The position numbers and the translations under genes were made by a program. Source: Abelmoschus esculentus (lineage: Eukaryota; Streptophyta; Magnoliopsida; Malvales; Malvaceae). Taken from it: 64,000 nucleotides of DNA. The notes under the pieces were generated by a model. It did no database searches. It saw nothing but the letters and a program-made list of their open reading frames with translations, and was not told where the DNA came from. The stretch is taken from the NCBI GenBank assembly GCA_035048815.1, contig JAUCBN010000043.1:5335001-5399000 (forward strand), read 5' to 3'. Of the stretch, positions 54,634 through 64,000 are shown piece after piece (within the stretch, counting starts at the first letter, position 1; every line of letters begins with the position of its first letter).

Positions 54634-57500
54634 CCACCTAAATGGCAGGACATAATCCAAACCTAGTGTTCTTTGCCACCCAATATGGCACAACATTACA
54701 AAACAAAACTGAATAGAATCAAAGTCTTCGACTAAATTTAAAATATCATCTTCAGTGACAGCTGAGTCCTATGAAGAGAGACGCTTGGAAACTAATCCAT
54801 CAATAATTCCCGCAGTATCAGATTTCATCAGAATTGGTGTATATATAGTAGTTATAAAAACGTAGTAGTTGGTGTCATATGTCAAACTTAATAACAATTG
54901 AATTGAAAAAACACTTAACTATTAAGAATAAGTAATATTTTTTATTGAGATATAGATTTTGATATAACTCGAAAAATATGTTTGGACTTTAAACAATTTA
55001 TAAAATATTTTAAAAGTTTAGCAGCTTGAAAAATGTGTTTAAAAGGTTTTCAAAGAATTTTTAATATGTTTAAATGCTTTCAAACAGTCTAATTATTAAA
55101 AATTAGTTATCTGTGTACCGATATGCCCTTTATTTCTCTAGGATTTCGAAATTTTTGTACTAATACGGCCAAGCTTGTACTGATATGGTTGGGTGTTCGA
55201 TCAAATTGAGTCCAAAAAATTGAGTTATTTAAGTTTGTAAGTCTTATTTTATGCTTTAAACTTTATTTGATTTTTTTCCAAATCGAGTCGAATATATGAA
55301 ATTCGAGTCAAATCGAATTTAAAAAATTTAATTTGAGTCAAATCAAGTTGAATTTTTGAGTTTCTGTACAAATTTAATTGTACACATATATTTCTATATG
55401 CGTAGGGTTGGGTAGTGCACATATTGATTAAAATTTTAACTTTCTATATGTATATATAATATACATATATTTTTTTTCCATATCTTTACATGTGATATAT
55501 ATAATATATCATACAAAAAAATATTGACTCAAATATAAAATTTAATCAACTAATTACAAAAATTTTGAGTTATTCGAGTTATTTGAATTTTTATTCCATA
55601 AATCAAACTTTATTTGAATTTTTTTTCAAGTCTAATTTATGAAATTTTGAGTTGAGTCAAAATGAGTTAATATTTTTCACCTCGAGTCAAATCGAATAAT
55701 TTAATTTTTTGAGTTAAATTTTGTCCACTCCTACGTACCGATACACAAGGGCTTGTATGTGTAATAAATGATCAATTTCTATTCTAAAAATTAAACTTTA
55801 TTTGTAATAATAATCATAGCGATCCTTAGTGGATCGATTAATGATATGAGGTGCTTAGGGTCCTTGATGTGTGTTGAATGGATGTCTATTTAGTCAAACT
55901 ACCTAGAATAATAAGAATTTTGAGCATGAACTCGAAAGACATAAATGAATAATCATAACAAATAGAAATATACCTTAAGAATTTGTGATGGGTTGGCTTG
56001 ATGTTTCTTATCTTTTAATGAGATGTGTGAATGCTCGAGAAGCTTAAGTTTTCTTTTGTTCTATAGTAAAAGAATTCAGATGTTCTAGATTCAATATAAT
56101 AACACTTATATAAGGGGATATATAGTTTGAGTTATGTAATCGAGTAATTTGACGTAGCCATGAGCTATGTGATTTGGATGAGGTTAGAAACCTATCAGCA
56201 ACTATGGTGACTCGAATAAGGAAAACATAAGCTCGGTGAGCTATATTAGCGTGAGTAACTTGATAAACATTATATGAGCTTGAGTAACTTGATAAGCTAT
56301 ATGACCTCAAAAAAAATACTACTTTGTAGCTATTAAGATGCAAATATATTTAAGATGTATATTTGATTATGGTCTAACTCGAGGACTATGTGATCACAGG
56401 TAATCCTATAACTGTGTGAGTACGGGTACAACAAGACTTCATTGATAAATAGGTATGAATTTTATATGTTTATGTGTGTGTATATTGTGTGGATATTAGA
56501 TGATGGTTTGTATACCCTAGGATTGTTTATCAAGGTACGGTAATTAAAAACTTGATGAGTTGTATGATCTCAAGAATGGTAAAGCTCTGTATGACATGTA
56601 AAACTTCTTATAGTTATCAATGTTTAGAGACAAGTATTGAGAACTCTTTAAAGGCTTTAAAAACAAGTTTTAAGCAGCCATGAAGCATTAAGAAATATTG
56701 TCAGCATTCTTTATATAGAGAAATTAGGTCTATGTTCAAATTATCAATTTTATTATAGAAAATACTAGTAAGTCAAATTATTTTATTTATTCAAGTGTTT
56801 AGGAATTTTGATGAGAGCTTATATTTGTAAACAACTTGCCTTACGAGTTTTTTTTCTTTTTTTTGTAATTTTTTTGATAGACAGATAAACAAGACTTCTG
56901 GGGTATAAGTTTGGTTATGTAAGATTATTTCTTAAAACCTCAAAAGGAAACGAATTAATAAATTTGTAAAAAAAATTATTAATGTGAATAATTCAAGTAA
57001 TGGAGGTTGAGACAAATCATTATAAATCAACGTACACGTTTTTTATTTTTCATTGCTTCAGAAGCCAATTCAATATAACTTCTTCAATACAAACCTTTTA
57101 CCATTACACTAGGGAAACAATTGTGATAATAATATTTACAAGTAGTTTTTTCTACATTATAAATACCAAAAATATCATATTATAATAGTAAGTATCGTTC
57201 TTGTTTCAAATCTTGGGTTGCAAGGAAGGAGATGAAACAGTTTTTGCTTCCAAGGATAAAAATGGGTTGAGGCAGTTTTTCACGTTTCGAAAAGAAAATA
57301 TCAGGCATACTAAACTAGTTAATTTCAGCCAAAGGTTATTAAACACGACAAAATTTGAAGTTTTTAACATCCAAGGACAAAGCATTAGAAACATAGACAT
57401 AAAGAGTCTGAAAATAAAGCATAGTAGTAAGTGGTAGATTCATTCTCGAACCATGCATCCTGGTCATGGGTGGAGAAGAAGATTCCTAGCTAGTTACAAT
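54634..57500. other. Repeat-rich intergenic DNA
   Basis: 54650-54950 has no recognisable feature. 54955-55140 resembles the AT-rich lead of the GTATCGATAC-containing LTR-like DNA. A MITE interrupts it at 55186-55734. 55740-56680 and 56700-57500 are AT-rich without recognisable genes; repeated phrases such as CTTGATAAGCTATATGA and GAGTAACTTGATAA occur around 56230-56300. Open frames of 60-100 residues here look random. Confidence 0.6.
55186..55734. mobile_element. hAT-type MITE inserted in a GTACCGATAC-bearing repeat
   Basis: The left end TGGTTGGGTGTTCGATC and right end TTTGTCCACTCCTAC are inverted. GTACTGATA (55177-55185) and GTACCGATA (55735-55743) form a 9-base duplication with one mismatch. 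The interior is rich in GAGTTATTCGAG and AATCGAGT words, as in the other MITEs of this group. Confidence 0.68.
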
Positions 57501-57521
57501 CCAAATCCATAGGCCTTACAG

Positions 57522-57529
57522 TATATAAA
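57522..57529 (+). promoter_or_regulatory. Candidate TATA box without a clear gene
   Basis: TATATAAA is followed by a purine-rich 60-base stretch (57540-57600) that resembles a 5' UTR, then an ATG (57623) opening 65 codons (MAGPSEEKKPKEPKYLPGLH...) of unknown family. The stretch 57450-58240 is less AT-rich than its flanks. It could be a small gene or a non-coding transcript converging on the RNA-binding protein gene. Evidence is weak. Confidence 0.25.
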
Positions 57530-58516
57530 GAAGATCAACACAGAAGAAATGGAGGAAAAAGGAAAGAGATTGTGGTGGAGAGGGAGAGACAGAGAGTGAT
57601 GAGGATTACCTAAGTCCTAACCATGGCTGGTCCGTCAGAAGAGAAGAAACCCAAGGAACCAAAATATCTCCCAGGGCTGCATGCAAATGCTGTGACTTTG
57701 AGCTCCACTTCCATTCATGGAGTTCAGATACTACGAAATGCAGAAAAGGCAAACACTAGGGGGGCTAAAACTTCCCAAAGTTTAGCCACAATGAATTTAC
57801 AACAAAAAACCAAGTGTTAGTTAAAACATTATCTTCCCTTTCCCTAAGGGAAGACAGTGTTTGCTTCAGACATATTATAATAAGATCTGAAGTGATTTCC
57901 TGAAGAAAAGAAAGAAAAAAACAATTTTTTTAAAAAAATATGACTACATGTTCTAGTTTCTAACCCCCTATGACTAAATGTCAATGCACAAAAAAGGGAA
58001 AGAAGTTGGGGGCATACAATGCCCTCAGTTTTTGCTAAAAACTGCCTCATTGTCAAAAGAGGTGATTAGTTTTTTTGTGTGAGGCTTGCTTTTTTGTGTT
58101 GTTGGAATTTACAGTTTTGGCAAACCATTTTGTTTTTAGCTTTATTAGCCTTGCCTAGACTAAAAAGTAACAAAAAGTCTGTGCCTTTTCCAGGGCACAA
58201 AAAACTTTCCCAACTTAGCTGATCCAATAGCAGAAGCTGGGGTTTTATATTAAAATGATGCTTTGGTTCTCTTCATGGAACCCTTTGAAAACAATGCAGT
58301 AGAAGAAGAAACATGCATTATCCTCCAGTTCCGGAGGTGATTTTCTTCCCCTATGGGGGGCTTTTCCGGTGTGCAAAGGCCCAGATGCCAACCATGGGCT
58401 GGACCCTTGATTTGAGTTAGAGGGAGAAATGGAACCATGGTTAGACCAAAGGTGGAGAGAATTTAGAGCAGCTGAGTAATTTTGGGAGTAGATAGCAACG
58501 CTTGGAACGAGTCTCT

Positions 58517-61500
58517 TTAACGATGTGGAATTGCAGGTGCATGAAGAGACATGGTCACGCCTGTGGAACAAGCAGAATTTTTCCAGTGAATACAAAATAT
58601 GGTTGTGCATTGGTTGAATGAAATTTAAGGAAATTGATTTAAATAGTACTGCTACAAACCTGATTGCAAGGGTGGAGTAGGAGCAAGAGACATGGGTGCA
58701 CCATAGTGCTGTGGGTAACTCCCAGTAGAGAACTGAAAGAGGTGATGTGGATACTGGACACCATATCCTTGGCCGGAAGAGTAGGCCGTTGCTCCACCAC
58801 CAGTTCCTTCTCCGAATTGAAGATAGGGGTAGAAGGTTGATCCGGCACTGGTGATCAACCCACCAGGCCCGACACCATACATAGGGAACTGCGCAGCGGT
58901 CCCTCCATACACATTATAGTAGCTCTGAACCATAACAACACACAGTTGCAAACAGTTAGTGATATTGCTCAATATATGCATGTGGGGCACATACAGACTT
59001 AATGGCCATGAATATGCAAGTTCCGGAATCATGGTCAAGTTACTCCTTGGATAATGAATTTGTTGGTAGACACACTCAACGGGAACAAGAGTGGAATTTT
59101 TCACAGAAAATTAGAAGAGTAATGGAAGTTTGTACAGGGATGGACCACTGTTCCAATCTCTAATGATGAAGTTGTTGAGGAGAAAGCAAAGACACCAACA
59201 GGCAACAGCTGTATGCATATGCAGGTGCAAGTGCTAATTTCAAATGCTGGGCCAATCAGTACAAAGGCTCTGACCCTAGTCAGACTTAGAGATAACATGT
59301 TTCACCCCATGCTTGTCATTCTTTTAACTTTATTGGGCTAGAGTAACATTAACTAAATTTATATTTGATGCATGCCGATAATATAAATGTATAACTAACA
59401 CTAAATCATAGGATATTAATTAACATAAAGAACCTATGATCTGTATTTATTTTTAATTTATTAAAAATTTCTTCGTAAGATATATTAATATAAATAAGAT
59501 ACATTAAATGGACATGAACCTATGTTGAAATAAGTGTTTTACTACTAAATTTTCAGAAAATATAAAATGAACTTTTGAATTGTATAAAAGAATGTTATTA
59601 AAAAAATTTACATGTAAAAAATGTTCTTTTAAACTTATCAACTTATATAAAATAATTCTTAATCATCAAAATTTATCGAAAAATAATCTCTGGTCAAATC
59701 AATTTTTAACTTTCGAAAACTTAATGACTAAAAAATCATTAAATTACAATTTAATGATATTTTTGTAATTTATCCTATATAAATTTATAGAGTTATTGTA
59801 GTATCAAACACAACTATATTAAGTTATTGGTCAAAAGAGAACCATGGAAAAGTAAAACAAAGCTTTCTTCCGCCCGCCAGCTATAACCAGCGAAAAAGCA
59901 AGGTCAATTAGCATTTCCTCTTGCCGCCAACCTTGGCGTATTATTTGATTAGTGTTTATTAATTAAAACCATCATTAAATTTATTATTAATAACTTCACG
60001 TGATTAAAATTTTCTTTCATTTTAAGAGGAAATTAATTAAAGAACATATATAAGCATTATTTACTCAAAAAATATAAGCATTAGGATTTAGGAGTAGAAA
60101 GAAGCAGGTAAAAAAAAAAAAAGGTTATTCTCTGCTTATTAAAAAAGAAAGTAAACTTGGAAACGCATCCGAAGGTGTAGTGAATATAAAGCAAAGAGAA
60201 AAGAAGAAATAGTATGAGAGAGAAATATGTACAAACCGTGGGGTAATTAGAGTAATCCGGCGAGTATGAAGAGTACCTAAAAGAACGTGGAAGGAAATAA
60301 AGTTCAGCAAATCACATTAGCATTTTAAACCAAAGCAAAAACATGCAAAACTCATGCATGCATGTGCATTTGGCATGCAAAAGCATAACATAACATGCTC
60401 TTTACTATATCAATATAACTTATATATATATATATGAAATGTCATGTGTACTACATTCAAAACATCACATGAATGGTCATCATTGTATTTGAGACATAGA
60501 GAGAGAGGAAGAGGGTCATAGAGAGAAGAAGTTAGAGAGAGAAAATGAAATAATTAATGTGTTTGTTAAATTAGTTTAATGGCACGCGAGGAAGAGAAGA
60601 GAGAAGAGAAGTATGCATACCCATAAAGATTACAAGGGATCCCTTGTTGGATGGCATAATGAGGGGGAAAGGTTGCTGCGGAAGCAAAAGCTGCTGCATT
60701 CCCCACTCCACCTCCAAACCCTGTCTGAAATGTGCTCATTACCCTAAAATTCCTGCCTGCAAACACCAACATCCCGTTTCATATTTATTAAATCACTGTT
60801 TGTTTTTTTAAACCAAAACAACCAACAATCACAGTCTCACAATATTTCTCCTTTAATGCATGAATGCATTACAATTTACAAGCTCTAATAACCACAAATA
60901 TTAGGCTACTACTACTATTCTTTCTTTCTTTGCAGCATTTTTACAAACAGAAGACATAAGTTGATCACAGTTTAGTAAGTTTCCCATGCAGCATTACGCA
61001 TGAGTAAAGGGATAAAAAGCTGCCCCCATTTTCCCATTTGTTGAGGAATATTCGTCGCTATATTCCATGGTGATTTTTTTTTTCTTGCATGAAAATGGAA
61101 TGTTTGCTTGGGCCCTGGAACTTTCTCTTTACTGATAACGTTAAATATATAGTAACCGCTTGCTAAACTTGATGATAACTAACTAACAATAAAGCAAAAA
61201 AGAAGAAGAAAGAAATGACATCATTGATCTTTTACTCCAGATCTGAAATATTTATGCGATCACCTAAAACCTAATAAATTCAGATAAATAACCACAGATC
61301 ATTGGGAAACAATAGTAGATTGTAAAAGGAAAGCGGTTCATCACCATGCTTTGGAGTAGAAGGTTTGGATCTTTGAACACCCAAAGAAGCAAGGTTGCAG
61401 TTAGCCCTTCTCCCGTCAATCACCGGAGCCGCATCCACACAAGCTCTCATGGCCGCATCCGGTTCTTTAAACGTCACCTATCATAACAGTAACAATAGTT

Positions 61501-61828
61501 ATCCAAAACAAAACAGCGCATTCTCAATCTCATCATTTCCATTTTCAACGAACAACGCGGCTAGTTACTAGATCAATCAAAAATACAATACGATGAATGA
61601 AGAATGAAGTTGAAACGAAAAGAAACGAAAGGAAAGGGAGTATACGAATCCATAGCCTTTAGATCTGCCAGTGGCCTTATCGGTGATGACGACGGCCTCC
61701 AAGATGTCACCGAACTGCTCAAAGTACTTCTTCATGGTATCCTTGTGAGTCTCCCATGCCAGACCTCCAACAAACACCTTAGTGTATGTGGTGTCACCGA
61801 ACTGCCCTGTCAAATTCGCCGGAGTCAT
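58517..61828 (-). CDS. RRM RNA-binding protein, ARP1 / RBM24-38 type, 6 exons, 266 aa
   Basis: Exons on the minus strand: 61646-61828, 61345-61477, 60621-60756, 60237-60276, 58660-58924, 58517-58560 (801 bases, phases close). One RRM covers residues 15-95: RNP2 is KVFVGGLAW (17-25), RNP1 KGYGFVTF (57-64) spans the exon 1/2 join. [20 protein letters not shown] follows, the typical end of this RRM class. The C-terminal 160 residues are rich in Tyr, Gly, Ala, Pro and Gln ([11 protein letters not shown], then [20 protein letters not shown]) and look disordered. Arabidopsis relatives include ARP1; roles in ABA response and mRNA control are known for some. The fourth exon is only 40 bases. The last exon, 44 bases, ends HAPAIPHR and depends on the acceptor at 58561-58562. 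Confidence 0.92.
58925..60236. other. Fourth intron of the RRM gene
   Basis: 1.3-kb intron, AT-rich in its middle (59350-59800) with no gene. Short frames on both strands have no recognisable domain. 59850-59950 has mixed composition; A-rich runs lie at 60109-60121. Confidence 0.6.
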
Positions 61829-62334
61829 CTTCTTCTTCCACTACTTTACTACCAAAATCTAAGAAATATGAATTCAGAAGAGCTTCTTTTGTGTTGTTCT
61901 CCTTGTTCTTCAGTTGGCCCTCTCCTTTGGTAGCTCTCTCTAACAATGAAACTGAATTAGGTTACGGTGGAGAAGGGAGGGAGAGAGAATTGGGAGGGAA
62001 GAGAAAGCAAAAGTTAGATATAAGAGAAAAAGACGCTTGAATTAATTATACATCGTTGCCCCACCACGGCTTTACATTCTGCATTTAGCTGTCTCACGCG
62101 CCATTCCTTGCCTTACCACTCTTCCCCTTTCGTAGGTTCGGATATCTGATCGAATCGAGTAAAAAAATTTAAATTAATAAATTTAAAAAGTTTTATTTTA
62201 TAATAATTTTATTTAAAATATTTTAAGTAGAATTAAAATATTAAAATTTTTATTTAAATTTAATTATAAATAATTTTAATATTATAATTTTAATTAATTC
62301 TAATTTAAACAATTTTTATAATCATATAAAATAA
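61829..62334. other. 5' region of the RRM gene and adjacent repeat
   Basis: 61829-62040 is the probable 5' UTR and core promoter, with GA/CT-rich tracts (61960-62000). 62135-62330 begins a MITE-like repeat (TCGGATATCTGATCGAATCG) whose other end appears near 62880-62915 (AAATCGAATTAAATAATTTG). It is split by the element at 62335. Confidence 0.55.
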
Positions 62335-62697
62335 GTTTAAGGGAATTGTTAGTCTTTGAACTTACGAAAAAAATTAATTAAATATGTGAACTTATATTAG
62401 TTGGTGTAACATGTCATTGTTATCACTTGTATTTTTAGGTTTTCTAATGATTTAATTTGTTTAAAAATTTTAAAATTTTTAAAATAAAATTATAAAAAAT
62501 AGTTTTTAAAAAATTAAATATCACAAGATAGAACTATAATGTGTTACGTGGAAACAATATCTCAAAAAATATCAAAAATGATTATTAAATTTGGGTAAAA
62601 TATTTAATTGATTTAATTTATTGGTCTGATAACTTAATTGAATATAGGGTTTAAATGATTATTTTTAAAAGTTCAAGGGCTTATGAAACCCTTAAAC
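62335..62697. mobile_element. MITE with TTTAAGGG inverted ends, nested in another repeat
   Basis: GTTTAAGGGAATTGTTAG at the left and the inverted CCCTTAAAC at the right enclose 363 bases. CTTTGAACTTACG and CCTTGAACTTTTA show extended inverted similarity. TTAA is present at both ends, as in the element at 18954-19389. Confidence 0.62.
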
Positions 62698-62915
62698 CTA
62701 TAGAATGCACATATATATTTTTTTGTATTATATGTACTATTTTAGGTAAAATTAAGATACTTTCCTTGAACTTAAAAATTAATTTAATAGTTATAAAAAA
62801 TTATAGTTATTTAAATTTTTATTTTAAAACTTACTTTATTTTAATTTTAAGTTAAAATAAATTAAGTATTTTATGTTAAATCGAATTAAATAATTTGATT
62901 TTTTTTTTCTCCATC

Positions 62916-63284
62916 TATCCCTCCATTTGTGTTTTTGGCAACTCGTGACCTCACGCGCGATTTTGAGAGTGGTGTTTACTCTACGCAGCATTATTATGTC
63001 CGATTGCCTTAGCTGTACCTTCTATTATTTTAATTTCCAGTCCATAGCGGAATGATTTTTATGCCCTTCTACTTTTTAGATAACTACGAGACATACCATG
63101 TGGATTTGTAATTATTGGTGCAAAGGTTCCTAGTGGCAGAAACGGAACGGGGGAATTAATGAAACGCGGGAGGTCAACGGTCAATTATCCAATTCCTTGT
63201 TGCTTCTGTCTAAAGCTGTGAGCCTGGGAGAGTTTTTTTTTTTAAACGGATGAATTAGGGATTTGAGAGGGTTAAAGTATTATG
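62916..63284. other. Non-repetitive spacer
   Basis: Mixed base composition, no ORF of note, no paired repeat. A T11 run lies near 63233. Could contain distal promoter sequence of the RRM gene or of a gene beyond the window. Confidence 0.5.
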
Positions 63285-63755
63285 CAGGGGTAGAAAAAGA
63301 GAAGAAAAAAAAATACCCGGTTTTGATCGCAGTCTCGGTTGAATCTGACAAATTTTCATCTGAAACTGATCTCGACGAGATTGAGACTAAATCAAAATTT
63401 AGATCCCGATTATAATTGAGATTGAGATTAAATTTTGATTTTTTTGATTCAATATCTTGAGTTCTTTAGTTTGTTCTTTCTCTTTATATATGAATATTAT
63501 GAGTATGACTCGTTTTAAGGATTCAACCTTTAAGTCTACAATATTCTAATTTTGTTAGTTAATATTATTATTGGTGGTCAATTTTTTTATTGTTCAAGAG
63601 TAAATTAACTAATCGGGTATTTGATACTGATACTAACTCTCATCAATACCGAGATCAATTCTTAAAATTTGGGATCCAATCTAACCAGGACTGAGACGAA
63701 TTAATTAAAAAAACTCATACGATTTGATCTGGTCTAATTTCAACCCGTAATTATA
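63285..63755. repeat. MITE-like repeat related to 51886-54626
   Basis: CAGGGGTAG opens it. ATACCCGGTTTTGATCGC and CAGTCTCGGTTGAATCTG follow, then GATCCCGATTATAATTGAGA; toward the right, TACCGAGATCAATTCTTAAA and GGATCCAATCTAACC are their inverted counterparts. It matches the arms of the split MITE at 51886 in phrase and order. The right end is unclear. Confidence 0.55.
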
Positions 63756-63922
63756 CCAACGTAAATCAATTAGAATAAAAAAATTCAAATATAAAATATG
63801 TTTGAACTTGAAATTATTTGAATAAAATAATTTAATCTTTTAGATATTATTGTTTTATTACCAAAAAAGAAAACTATTGCTATTTAACAGTCTGTACAAA
63901 ATAATAATTTTACGATAAATAC

Positions 63923-64000
63923 TAGGGGTGTTCAAACGGTCGGTTAAATTGAATTAATCGATTAAACTAAATTAATTCGATTAAACGGTCGATTACCGAA
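63923..64000. repeat. Truncated MITE end at window edge
   Basis: TAGGGGTGTTCAAACGGTCG begins a repeat with AATTAATCGATTAAAC words that runs off the window. It resembles the ends of 25320-26672. Confidence 0.5.

Noticed and set aside
59580..59768. 62-residue plus-strand frame in the RRM gene intron
   Set aside because: It is Lys/Asn/Leu-rich in an AT-rich stretch, as expected by chance, and lies antisense within an intron.

Overview
The window is nuclear DNA of a flowering plant, most likely a eudicot. The evidence is many small exons with GT/AG introns, a very AT-rich background, Ty1/copia retrotransposons with initiator-Met-type primer sites, MITEs, and gene families known from plants (NPF transporters, IAN/AIG1 GTPases, plastid UPF0301, organellar RAD52). 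The abundance of long LTRs opening TGTAAYACC and of AGGGGTGAGC-type MITEs makes me think of Malvaceae such as cotton or cacao, but that is an impression and not proof.

Layout of the genes, left to right. 1-365 (-): 5' part of V-type ATPase subunit G, cut by the window edge. 2862-27849 (+): a 16-exon SAC-domain phosphoinositide phosphatase whose 12.3-kb third intron holds two small LTR elements and a copia element with a second copia element inserted in it. 28146-28870 (-): decayed LINE-type RNase H fragment. 30982-36004 (-): three-exon NPF (NRT1/PTR) transporter. 37428-38789 (+): five-exon AIG1/IAN GTPase. 39598-40195 (-): broken, intronless-looking Ycf20-like copy. 43938-47917 (+): three-exon plastid-type UPF0301/AlgH protein. 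49054-51626 (+): four-exon organellar RAD52-like protein. 58517-61828 (-): six-exon RRM protein of the ARP1/RBM24-38 type.

I rebuilt the exon structures by hand. In every complete gene the intron phases close and the reading frame stays open: 919, 569, 337, 356, 174 and 266 residues in the order above. The genes look like unrelated housekeeping or stress functions and are not a cluster; nothing suggests that they work in one pathway.

The accessory DNA is the richer story. Several nested insertions can be ordered in time: inner copia (1 LTR mismatch, TSD CCTAT) inside outer copia (about 16 LTR mismatches, TSD GTTGT) inside SAC intron 3; a 2.18-kb solo LTR (TSD AAAGT) inside a hAT-type MITE at 51886-54626; a similar 2.17-kb LTR-like element inside another MITE at 40811-43520; and a long-TIR element inside a further MITE at 25320-26672. 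A palindromic word, GTATCGATAC, and close variants recur in arrays at five or six distant places, in different repeat backgrounds. I found no tRNA, rRNA, CRISPR or prokaryotic feature. I did not find a clear new biological system. The best leads are the defective but young inner copia element, the GTATCGATAC arrays, and the TGACGTCA cluster inside a long LTR.
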